DNA of 64,000 nucleotides from Lobosporangium transversale. Taxonomy: Eukaryota > Mortierellomycota > Mortierellomycetes > Mortierellales > Mortierellaceae. The position numbers and the translations under genes are program-made. Every line of letters begins with the position of its first letter. The first letter of the stretch is position 1. The notes under the pieces are model-generated. The model did no database searches. It saw only the letters and a program-made list of their open reading frames with translations, and was not told where the DNA came from. The stretch covers positions 426,146 through 490,145 of the forward strand of contig NW_019029009.1 in assembly GCF_002105155.1 (NCBI RefSeq), given 5' to 3'. Below, piece by piece: positions 35,262-45,599 of this stretch.

Positions 35262-38200
35262 AAAAAAATTTTGGTCTTGAAAATAAATAAAATCATTTCG
35301 TGCAAACATAATGATGATCATATCCTTCGTCTGTACTTTTCTCGAGGAAAAAAAAAGCGTCTGGGAAGCTAGCTGTTCTCCTCTCTACCCTCTCCCAGCG
35401 TGAACGACCAAAAATCATCATGGTCATCAAATTCACTAAAGAAAAGAATGACGACGAGTTTAAACTATCACGTAATCCCCATCAACGCCTTTTGGCGCAT
35501 GTGTCTTTAAGCGTTTTAAAGTTATCAAATGAAAAAGCAGGGTTTATTTTTATTTCATTTCACTCGAACTCCTTTCTATAGCCTATGAATGTTAATTAGC
35601 ACTTCAAATTAGCAACAATAATATTTTCTTACCTTGGGACAGGAAGGGATGAGGTGAACAAAGCTATTAAGGAAGAGATATGTATACAGCAAGTGTTAAA
35701 AAAAACAGAAGAAAGATTTTTTTCCTTTTTTTTTTTTTCAATTTATACGGATCAAGAGGGTCAGAAGGAAGGCAACAATAAATCTCAACATAATATGTTT
35801 AGACGTGGAAAATTCCTGTATTCATCATCCCAGAAAGTAAAAAAGAAAAAAAAGAAAAGAAAAGAAAAAATGATGACTAACCTTGGGTAAGATCAAAAAA
35901 GCTTCTTGCAAGATGAAAAAACTCCCCGTGAAAGATATAGTCGATAGCTCTATTCCAAAATCGATCTAAACAGAAAAGAGCCAGCAATGATAATAATAAT
36001 TAGTGATAAGCACAAACATGATAGTATTTCTACTATCATCTTATGAATGAAACAAGTAAAACAGCAATGGATTGAAGGGAGATGATCAGAAGGAAGGCAA
36101 CAATAAATCTCAACATTATGTTTTTTTAGACGTGGAAAAATCCCTGTATTCATCATTTGAACAAATCCAATATTATTACTCAGAAAGGAGAGGTTTTTTA
36201 GGATCTTTACAAAAAAAAATACTTACACAAAAAAAAAAAACTCCATACGAAACGCCAAGCAATTGAGCATAGAAATGAAAAATTGATATGATCAATGTCG
36301 CGTTAGAGACCTGCAATATAAAAATAAAGATCTTCAACTCTTGTTCCTATGTCGCAATGAAGATGAATTCTTGTTCCTCAACATAATCAATATGACGAAC
36401 AGGTGAAGGTAATGAGGAGTTGAGAGGAGAGTTGATCTGTGAAAATTTGTTAAAAAAAAAGAAAACATTGGTATTTACACGTGATTATTACTTCAGCCAC
36501 AGCTACAACAGGCGATCGAAAAAAAAAAAAAAAAAAGTCGACAGTCAGGGATAATGTCTACAAAGTGACAATCCAGTAAAGGGACCCAGGGCAAGTTTTC
36601 TGCGCCGACGCATTGGTTAAAAAAAAACTGACAACGGTGGTAGCATGGCATGCAGTGGCTTTTCATTTTCCTCCCGAAAATCCCGCGCTGTGCACCATGT
36701 TTATCACTCCTCAAAAAAAGTGTGTCGGAGCTGTGGAAGCCATAAAACACGCGTACGAAGGAGAAAAAAAAAACTTGGTCTGCTCCCATGATTTTCTTCG
36801 AAGGCTGACACTGTTTTTTCTATTACCGTGCACAATTGCTGTTTTTAATCATGCAAAGAAAAAGGTACGATCGTTTCTTTCCATTTTCGCATTAGTCTGA
36901 CCAGCCCAAAAGACTGCATTCATGTTTGAAAAAAAAAAAAAAAATCAACACGATGATGTCCACTTCCCGTTTTATCCTTTGTAACGTCAGCAAGTTTGTA
37001 AGCGAGAACCGCCCCACAAACATGCATCAAACCACACCCACATACACACGCATGTGTTTACGAGCAAAGTAAGGTCAAGAAAAGAAAGAAAAAACAATAA
37101 GAAAAAGGACAAGTTTAAACCATGGGCTGTGAAAGAAAAGAACGGACATACACACAACGAATGTCTTGTGCTTTTAACTTCAATAGGCATTTGTTCTAGG
37201 CTATTCAGTATCTGTTTTTGGAAGATGAGCATCGATTGGATCAGAACTCATTCATCCCTGTCTTATTCGTCTTTTACTTTCTTTTTGTCAACATCCCTTT
37301 TGGATTTTTTTCTTTCTTGATTCAAAAGAGATTTATCTGTGCTGTGCTGAATGTGTGTGGATGATTTTGCTGTTCAAAATCCTTCGAGACCTGTCAAGTT
37401 GAGAAAATGACAGCTGGACATGCCTGTAGACCCGCCCTAAACTTGTGTCGCATTGCGAGTGCATTGATAAAAAAAAAAAAAAATTGTAAAAATAAAGGAG
37501 GATTTGCATTTCCATGCTGCTTTGAAGGGATGGTGTGACATGAATGGATCCCTGGGTTGCCGTGAAGGAAGAAACAAAGACATCATTATCTTTTTGCAAG
37601 CATTGCTGTGTCCATTCTGTATGTGTATGCTTGTGGTGTTTACATGTTTTGGGTTGAGTTGTTTACCCATTGGCCCGCTCGTTTTCCCTAGTCCTCTTTC
37701 TTCTCTTTCATCGCTTTTTTTTAGTCCATTACCAAGCAATTGTCATTGACACAACAACATTCTCTCATTTCCTTTGACTCCTTTCCCATCCTCATTGGCT
37801 CCCATTCCAAGTTCCACCCGAAGTCAAGGTGCTTTTTCTCTTTTAATAGTTTGTTTATATTTCTCCTGCTTTTCTTTGCTTCTCATTCTTCATTTCCATC
37901 AGTCATCAACTTTTTTTTTTTTTTTTTTTTTTTTTTAGTACAGTTAGTTGTTTGTGTAGGACTGACCGTTCTCTGCTGCAAGCTGTTCTAACAGCTTTTT
38001 TTTTTTTAAAAAAAATACAATATTTAATTGAGCCATCCAGTCTTAATCAATCTGAACCAACCCTGTTTCCTGTTCCCTTTGAATTTTTGTTTTTTTTTTT
38101 TATTATTATCTTTTTAATCATCCTCTTTCGTTTGCTCCTTCTCTCCACTCTTCTCATCCCTTGTGCCTTGTTGGATCTCGAAACAGAGGTTTCGTCTCCA

Positions 38201-38985
38201 TTCAACAAAAACGAACAAACAATCATTGGTTTCTTTCTCTTACTCTTCATCCTTCCTTTCACATTCATATTCATCTTCTTTTACCTATTCTCTCGCGTGG
38301 TAAGCAAAACTTTCTTTTACCCGACACCAATCTCTTCTGGACGATCAATCAGCCACACACTACAATACAAAGAAAAGACCTCAATGACAATCCATTTGCA
38401 TTCATCTCCTTCACTGTTCATCATTTTACCATCAGATCAGTCTATGCTTGAGACAACATTGAACAATTACTGTCATCGGAGGTTATAGAACCATTCCGAC
38501 AGAAAAAGAGCGAGAAAAAGTCTTAGTTTATATATCTTCCATGATCCAAACCCGCCTCTCCATGCCACGATAAGGTTTATCATATCCACCCTATTTTTTC
38601 ATGCCGATTGTCGGGCACTATTTATCTTGTCTGCTTGTTCGTCCGAGTGTATCTCACAGCAATCCTGGACCGAATTACTTGTCAGGAACCCGTCCCTACG
38701 CACACACCAACTCCTCACGCAGGGATACACACATGCACAATTTTTTTATTTTCATACCTCACTCTACCAGTCTTTCTCTCTCTCTCTCTCTTTTTTTTTC
38801 TTCCTCTCCTTGGGATATTCCGTCATTTTTTTTTTTTTTTTTTTTTTTTAATGTTGACTTGTTGTTGTACTAATTAATTCTTTTCTTTTCAAACCCACGA
38901 CGTAATCAGGTCATCGTTTCCACGCCTGGAGATCTTTGCTTTTTAACTTCAAGCCATCCCAAGCTCTGGCCATATTTGGCATTCG
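35262..38985. other. 3.7-kb intergenic region before the PUF gene
   Basis: Contains a roughly 70-bp direct duplication (35761-35828 and 36086-36156), A runs (about 36230-36240, 36518-36536, 37470-37482), T runs (about 37911-37936, 38827-38849) and a CT run near 38768-38790. The last 1.2 kb is strongly pyrimidine-rich and is probably promoter/5' UTR of the PUF gene. No gene supported. Confidence 0.55.
35761..36156. repeat. Pair of ~70-bp direct repeats
   Basis: Copy 1 is 35761-35828 and copy 2 is 36086-36156. Both read TCAGAAGGAAGGCAACAATA, continue with AATCTCAACAT, a short variable AT/T run, AGACGTGGAAAA and CCTGTATTCATCAT. Only small indels separate them. Offset is 325 bp. Confidence 0.85.
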
Positions 38986-41900
38986 ATGCCCCCAGAGCTC
39001 TCTAGCCTTAAATACGAGACATATCTAAACGGTCTTGGAAAGTCTATCAAGGTATCTTCTGCCATGACTCCCAGTAAATCCCAATTCCTGTCCTCAGAAG
39101 CTAGTCTGAACAATAATGAAGATGAAATCCTGCCTCAACGCCATACGAGCACTGGTGCTGGAGCCGTTGGTTCTACTCAGTCCGAATCTCGCGATAAAGA
39201 TCGTTCCAGCAGCCGTAGCTCTCCTGTAGAGTCAACGGAAGACCATGAAGTGGTGAGTGAACTTTGATAGTTTTTTTTTTTTTTTTTTTTTTTTTTCTTC
39301 TAATGACTTTATGAGATAGCTCGTAACTGATTCTGACTTTGTATATCAACTGCTCTTTCAATAGGCAGCAAAGCTTGAACAAAAAAGGCTGGAGCACGAG
39401 CGTCAGCGCAACTTGAAGCGTGAACTCTTTGAACAGCAAATGCAGCAGTTGGAAATCCAGCAACTGGAGGAAGAAAAGGCTATGCTTGCTGGCAATAAGA
39501 AATCAACAAACAATACTACTGGTTCTACTGTTGATTCGTCCCATGTGTTGGCCAATATCCGTTCTTTACCCGTCTCTAGACGTAACTCGAACGACGGTAC
39601 TGATATTTGGAGTGGAATGGAAAAGTTAACAGTTGGTGACAAGTCTAAGCGACCTGTGGAGTAAGTAACCACACGCAATCTAGTCGTTACTCGTTACTTT
39701 ACGACACAACTGGAAAGAACCACTTATTCATCTCTGTCATCTTTGTGTGTATAGTTTATCCAAGATTGGGCGGTCGATTACTGCAAAAGAAGATGTTACC
39801 TCACCTTCAGAATCCGCATTTAGCGAAAATGCACATCTTTCTCAGCTCGCGGAAAGATTCATTTTTAACGATGACACTACAACTACCACCACATCCACTG
39901 GTTCCAGTAACCGTCTCCCAACAATTCCACGAAGCATCTGGAAGGACCAACAGGGACTTGGAGCGGGATCTTCGGCTATTGGTAGCGCCTCTTATTTGCC
40001 TCGTTACCTCCAGATGGGGACGGAGGACGATGAAACATTTCTCCCTATGCGTTCGTCCTCTTCAGGAGCTCTTGATTTGGCTCAAATCTCGCGCACTTCA
40101 GGTCTGCGCCACCCTCGTGCCGAATGGCCTCAGTTTAACAAACCTCTTACGTCCTCCAGCGATCGCCTGCCAACTGTTGCTCAACATGGAAGCGGTATCA
40201 TCGGGTTTGGAGGAATGGGCAACTCTGATGATCCTCTCAAATCTCCCTTGCCAAAACTCACACCAAAGTATTCATCAGCCGAGATTCCTACGCGTTTCAA
40301 CAAACCCCCATCGCTGAAGCCATTTGATGATCTACCAGAGACAGACCACCGCGGACTCATCAAATCTGACTCGAGTCCCAGCGATGCCTGCCTGCAATTC
40401 CAGCAAGGCTACTGTCCTCGAGGTGACATGTGTCCCTATTCTCATACGCCCAACTTGCCCTCTACTTCCCGTTCTGCGGTGGGTACTCCCTTGGGTACAC
40501 CACTAAGCACACCTTTAAGCCCAGGCCTGAGCATGTCAGCAGGCGGTCTCTCGAATACTGTTGGCTCTTTCTACTCGCGCATGAATAGCATCAGTGGGGC
40601 TAGTTCGATGACAAGTTTAACAGGCTCCACCGCAGGGTTTCCTTTCAGCACTCCCCAGAATGGAAATGCCTTTGATATCCCATCGAGCAACGCCACTAAT
40701 GTTTTACGTATGCAACATCAGCAACCGCCTCAGCAACAAATGAATGGCATGCATAACACCAAAGGAAATACTAAGCGCCCCGTTGTCGACGCTGATGCCA
40801 ATCGTTTTGCTGGTGCTGTGCTTGAAGGTTTTATTGGACAGATTTACTCGCTCTGCAAAGACCAGCATGGATGCCGCTATCTGCAGAAAAAGCTCGAGGA
40901 ACAGAATGAAGCTCACTTGGCCATTATTTTCAACGAAGTTTTTGGTCACTTTGTTGAGCTTATGACAGGTATGTTGATTGCGCTGTCATGTCTGATGCAT
41001 TAGACAATTTTACCTTCAAAGGTTATTAACTTTCTTTGCAAAAAAAAAAAAAAAAAAAACCTAATTTTGGTTTAATAATCACTGGAACTAGACCCATTTG
41101 GAAACTATCTTTGCCAGAAGCTTCTTGAATACTGTGGTGATGAACAGCGGACTGCCATTGTTGAAACTGTTGCTCCCGATCTTGTCAACATTTCCTTGAA
41201 TATGCATGGCACCAGGGCTGTCCAAAAAATGATTGAGTTTTTGTCGACTCCCCAGCAGATTGCTATCGTGGTTGTGGCTCTCAATCCAAGCGTTGTGACA
41301 TTGATCAAGGACTTGAATGGAAATCATGTTATCCAAAAATGTCTCAACCGCTTGGCATCAGAGGATAATCAGTTCATCTATAACGCCATTAGCGCACATT
41401 GCATTGAGGTGGCAACCCATCGTCATGGATGCTGCGTCTTGCAGCGATGTATTGATCATGCTTCCGCTTCACAAAAGATTCAGCTTGTGCGTGAGATCAC
41501 GTTTAATGCTCTTGCTTTGGTTCAGGATCCATTCGGCAACTATGTAGTTCAATACGTGTTAGATCTGGCTGATAACCGCTTTACAGATGCACTCATTCGC
41601 CGATTCATCGGCAATGTTTGTGTCCTGTCCGTTCAAAAGTTTAGCTCCAATGTCATTGAAAAGGTAAGAAAAGGACAGGTGCTCTTCAAAACAGACTCTT
41701 GGGTGTATGAAAAGCTTAATTTATTTTGTATCTTTTCACATGTTACACATAGTGTATTCGCGTGGCTGAGCCGGAGACCCGCAAGTTCTTGATCGAGGAA
41801 ATGATTAATAAGGCGCGTTTAGATAAACTCCTCCGCGATTCGTATGCCAACTATGTGGTCCAGACCGCTTTGGAATTTGCTGATCCTATGCAACGTGCGC

Positions 41901-42442
41901 AGTTGGTCGAATGTATTCGACCTTTACTCCCAGCCATCCGCAATACTCCTTATGGCAAGCGCATCCAGAGTAAGCTCCACCGTGAGCAGATGTCTGTAAA
42001 CCAGATAGCCCATCTGGGTATGAACGGTATGGGTGTCATGGGTCCCATGAATGGCATGAATGGTCTTGGAGGGATGGGTAATATGGGCAACTTGAACGGC
42101 ATGAACATGGCTAATATGAATGGCATGAATGGTATGCCCAATGGTATGGCGATGAATATGGCGAATATGGCGAATATGACCAACAATATGAACGGATTGG
42201 GTCATATGAATGTCATGCCTATGCCCAACATGGGCAGTATGAGCAATGTCGGAGGGATTTCAGGCGCTATGACTAACGGTAACATGAACGGCATGAACAG
42301 TGGAAACAACATGAACGGCATGAACAACATCCCCAACAACGTTAATGGCAACATAATGGGTTTTGGTTTCTCTGGTATGCAGTTCGGCAACATGGGTATG
42401 ATCGGCATGAACGACTACAACCCTTACAACGGCTACATGTAA
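38986..42442 (+). CDS. PUF (Pumilio-type) RNA-binding protein with CCCH zinc finger
   Basis: Five exons: 38986-39252, 39365-39660, 39755-40968, 41092-41663 and 41753-42442, 1,012 aa. All introns are GT-AG and joins restore repeats (for example VELMTDPFGNYLCQ and SNVIEKCIRVAEPE). A coiled-coil segment (about 90-127, Gln/Glu-rich) is followed by disorder. A CCCH finger starts at residue 400 (C-X7-C-X5-C-X3-H). Eight PUF repeats span about 536-830 plus a C-terminal cap to about 860. A Met/Asn/Gly-rich tail follows (about 865-1012, NGMN/NGMG-type units). The base-contact residues match those of human PUM1 (C/Q, N/Q, T/Q, N/Q, C/Q, N/Q, S/E, N/Q from repeat 1 to 8), so by the PUF code it should read UGUAUAUA-like 3' UTR sites. 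Family members repress or localise mRNAs through deadenylation. The tail looks prion-like and may drive condensation; that is inference. Confidence 0.93.
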
Positions 42443-43908
42443 TCGCCATTTTTCTTTTTCTTTTTTTTTTTTTTTTTTTTTTTTTTTGTTTTGTTTGGTT
42501 GGCATCTAAGTGCCGAACCGTGTCTATTCAGCCAAGAGACACGAGAGTATCCCCTTCCAGTTCCGTGGTTTTTTCATTTTTTTTTTCTTTCTCTTTTTGC
42601 TCCTTTTCTTTTTTCTGCGTGTGCACCATTTTGTTGTAAAAATGTACTATCATTGTATATCGTCGCTCACACTTTCATTGATATATTTTCTCTTTTTATA
42701 TATATATTATATATTTGTTATTATTGTGCTTTTACACTTACTTTATTTTATTATCACTACCGCATTATCATTGTTCTAGTACCACTGTTGAGATTATATT
42801 TTTATGTTTTTTTATTTTTATTTTTCATTTCCTCCTTTGTCCGTGATCTCTGGTTTATTGTCACGAAGGACTTGTAAAACTTAGTAAACTTAGTATTGCA
42901 ATTAAAAATCTCAAAGCGATGTAACTGTATGGGTTGATAATTGATCAATATCGATCGTGCTGTGTTGCCGAGACTTGAAAAGGTTTATAAACTCCTCCTC
43001 TTCGGATTGAACTCTTCTTATCAGCACTCACATTTCCTTGACATAGCTTTTCACTGTCTACATCCATAATACCTCCAACGTCTCATCACGAGTTTGATAT
43101 GTTGGAGTGGTCCCCAATGGCTTCAACAGGCTCAACAAATTAGATGATTTTAGCAGCGTTTAACAACCTGATACATCAAGAAGAGGATAGATTATGTTCA
43201 TTGATGCTTGCTTTCCCTTTTTACGGGTTCGTTAAATATATTTATTTAAAGGTAAACAAATACACATTTCTTGAAGATACAGTTACATTGGATGCTTAAA
43301 CGCTATGTATGTATGTATGTGTAATATTAATGTTTATTGAGCTTCTAAATCTTGAGCATTGTTACAGGTTGAAGACATATTGTTATTTTTTTTTTTTTAT
43401 TCATAAATGAGGTCAACCGATGCAGTTTGAGTGTATGGGAAAATTTTGGCAATGGCTGTAGTTCAGGAATGAGGAATGAAGGAGCGAGAATTACTTTATA
43501 ACTGATTCCTTCAAGAATTGCACTCCCCATTAACATCCGCATTCACCATGCATGGCATGACCATCAGCCAATCACTGGTCTTGGTTTTACCCGTGTCATT
43601 AAAAGATACGCCCCACTATTCAGCCTCACTTGAATGTTTATTTTTTTATTGACAGGGCGTTGTAAATCAGGACGATCTTTTGTTGATTTGCTTCCAAATT
43701 TGGAACGTGATAAACTACGCCGCCCGGCGCGTTACGTCTAGACATCACTACAGGTGGTGGCGCTCCTGTATATTCATATAGATAAAAGATAATAATAGTA
43801 AAGGAACTCTGAGAAGAACAGACATTTGCTCAAATTCCTTACATATCCCCACTTCAATCAATTCCATTCAATCTTCTCCTGTCTTTGACACTCATATCCT
43901 ACCTTAGG
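42443..43908. other. 3' flank of the PUF gene and mobile-element debris
   Basis: A T run (about 42464-42487) and AT-rich UTR, then (about 43020-43190) a stretch resembling the sequence at 57120-57330 upstream of the Fanzor relic. No intact gene. Confidence 0.5.
43020..43190 (+). repeat. Diverged copy of a repeat also found at 57120-57330
   Basis: Shared words in the same order include TGATATGTTG, TTCAACAGGC, CAACAAA, TTAGCAG, GTTTA and ATACATCAAG. They are separated by small indels. The other copy lies just upstream of the Fanzor relic, so both are probably remnants of one mobile family. Confidence 0.55.
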
Positions 43909-44902
43909 GTCGTTGCTTCTATCCAACCCCCACCAAATCTCTACCAACGCTTTCGGAAGCGGAAGTCCCTTCCCAAGCACTGTTGAGCCAGCTAAAAGAA
44001 TCACTCATTCAAGCTGATGTCAACTACCAAAATTGTTTGGGTGAGAAGATGAAGACGACCGTTCATTACAATGAGGCAATCATCAATCCAGCCCTTCCTA
44101 CCGAAGATGCTGAAGCAGCTAGACTGAAGTTTGAGCAGATGAACAAAGATCTCACTGACAAACTCGACAGGGCTGAGGTCCATTATCAAATGATCAAAGA
44201 TCTGACTGATATCCAGGAAGCCATGAACAAAACTAGGCAACTTGTTGTTGCACCAAACGAAGAACGGTCGCTTCCTGAGGCTGAAACCCAAGATCAATTA
44301 AAGAATACTATAGAGTCCTTTCCTAAACAAAGGAACCATCCTGGAAGAGTTGAGAACCATCATCCCTATCAATTAGGGATCAGAGCTCAAGCAGCCGATG
44401 ATAAACCCTAGAATATTCTTGGTAAAAACCTAGAACAAAAAAGAAGTAAACTAAATATCAACACAATTGTTGAGTGCCCTACCGGCTCACCTTTGGCTCA
44501 CCTTTTGATGAAAACAAACATTCATCTTTAATTCACAAAATTTTGGCTATTAATTATTCTTTAAAAAAGCAGCGCCAAGTGCTGTACTGAAAGCTAAAAG
44601 ACCACAATCAAAAGCACCACATCCGTATGACAATTATGCGAATCCTAAACCAAACAGAAATCTTGGTTACAGAGGGCCTGAGCAAGGCTCGTCACCAGTC
44701 TGAGGACGAAGTTCATGTGCACATGCACGTACTGAAAGGCAAATCTGGCTTGCTCTTGCAGACACTTCTCTCTCAGGCTGGGACCAAACTTGACATTTTG
44801 GCTGGAGGTCTCTTTTTTAAATTTGAAAAAATTCCCGAGTCGAAAGCATCTCCTGAAGCAACACCAGAGGTTAATAAGCCAAAAAAAGGTACAGCCATCT
44901 GA
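43909..44902 (+). pseudogene. Broken gene for an unknown protein (part of the CRN-linked duplication)
   Basis: Coding-like pieces: (a) 43909-44411, starting behind an acceptor-like CTTAG. It is open for 167 codons without an initiating ATG near its start and encodes a mostly helical, charged segment (for example LLSQLKESLIQADVNYQ, DLTDKLDRAEVHYQMIKDL). (b) About 44571-44704, reading PHPYDNYANPKPNRNLGYRG then PEQG before breaking frame. (c) 44705-44902, reading DEVHVHMHVLKGKSGLLLQT and ending PKKGTAI. Piece (c) is repeated almost exactly at 60494-60691. In the other copy a roughly 195-bp segment separates PEQG from DEVHVH, so this copy carries an internal deletion that breaks the frame. No family recognised. 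It lies 3' to 3' with the left CRN gene and was duplicated with it. Confidence 0.5.
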
Positions 44903-45277
44903 TAAAGCCAACTCAAAAAATAGACGAATAACACGATCCAAGAGAATGGCATCATAACGCTCATAGAGAGTATCGCAGAGGTTTTTTACTGGCAAAAAAT
45001 AATAATCTGCACGTTGAGGTTTATTTTTTCCTCACAGGTTTTGTTTTTAATTTCCTGAGTGACAGAGATCATGTATAAGCAATATCAATTAGGTTAAAAC
45101 ATTGCACGCAGCACCACATTATCCGAGCATTTATTCATTTGTTTTCTATATATAAAGGTCCTATTTATGTGGGCTGGAGGGCTGCAATTAAACGAAATAT
45201 GCAACAGCGGTTATGACGGGCCCTCAATAAGTATGTGTGTAGGACCGATTTAAAAGCGCTACCGCCTTTGTCTAAAG
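44705..45277. repeat. Duplicated segment, copy 1 (copy 2 at 60494-61053)
   Basis: Direct repeat of about 0.57 kb, nearly identical to 60494-61053 and in the same orientation. It extends rightward into the CRN copy. It carries the DEVHVHMH coding tail and its 3' flank. Small indels and the 195-bp insert at its right border distinguish the copies. Confidence 0.85.
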
Positions 45278-45472
45278 TGCAAGCGAAATCACTATAATAA
45301 TTTTGTGCAACATAGTATTTCGCCCATATTTCTAGAGCATTCCTTGCAACAGGACATTAACTAGTATAAATAGGTCTACTTTTCTATCTAGTTCTGTAGC
45401 ATAGTTCCCCCTGAATAAAGATACCTTTATTGCACCCTTAGATCCCCCTAGAACACTACCTTGACTTTTGCA
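45278..45472. mobile_element. 195-bp solo-LTR-like insertion with 5-bp target duplication
   Basis: This segment begins TGCAA and ends TTGCA (canonical TG...CA ends). It is flanked on both sides by TAAAG (45273-45277 and 45473-45477). The homologous place in the third CRN copy (61049-61053) has a single TAAAG and no insert, i.e. an empty site. It contains an AATAAA signal (45414) and AT-rich promoter-like sequence. Size and structure fit a short solo LTR or a small non-autonomous element. No internal retroelement was found. Confidence 0.75.
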
Positions 45473-45599
45473 TAAAGGGTAAGTGGATAATGATGGCTTC
45501 ATTCATAAAGAATGAACCATTGTAAAAAATCCTCAAGGAACGGGTATAATGCTTTTTTTAAAAAAAGATAATTTTCCATCCACTTGATTGCTATTCGAT

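Noticed and set aside
37740-38877. Phe-rich frames before the PUF gene
   Set aside because: Translations of T and CT tracts in the promoter/5' UTR.
41924-42505. Several antisense frames rich in His, Pro or Met over the PUF tail
   Set aside because: Low-complexity NGM codons give open frames on every strand; the sense frame continues the PUF gene.
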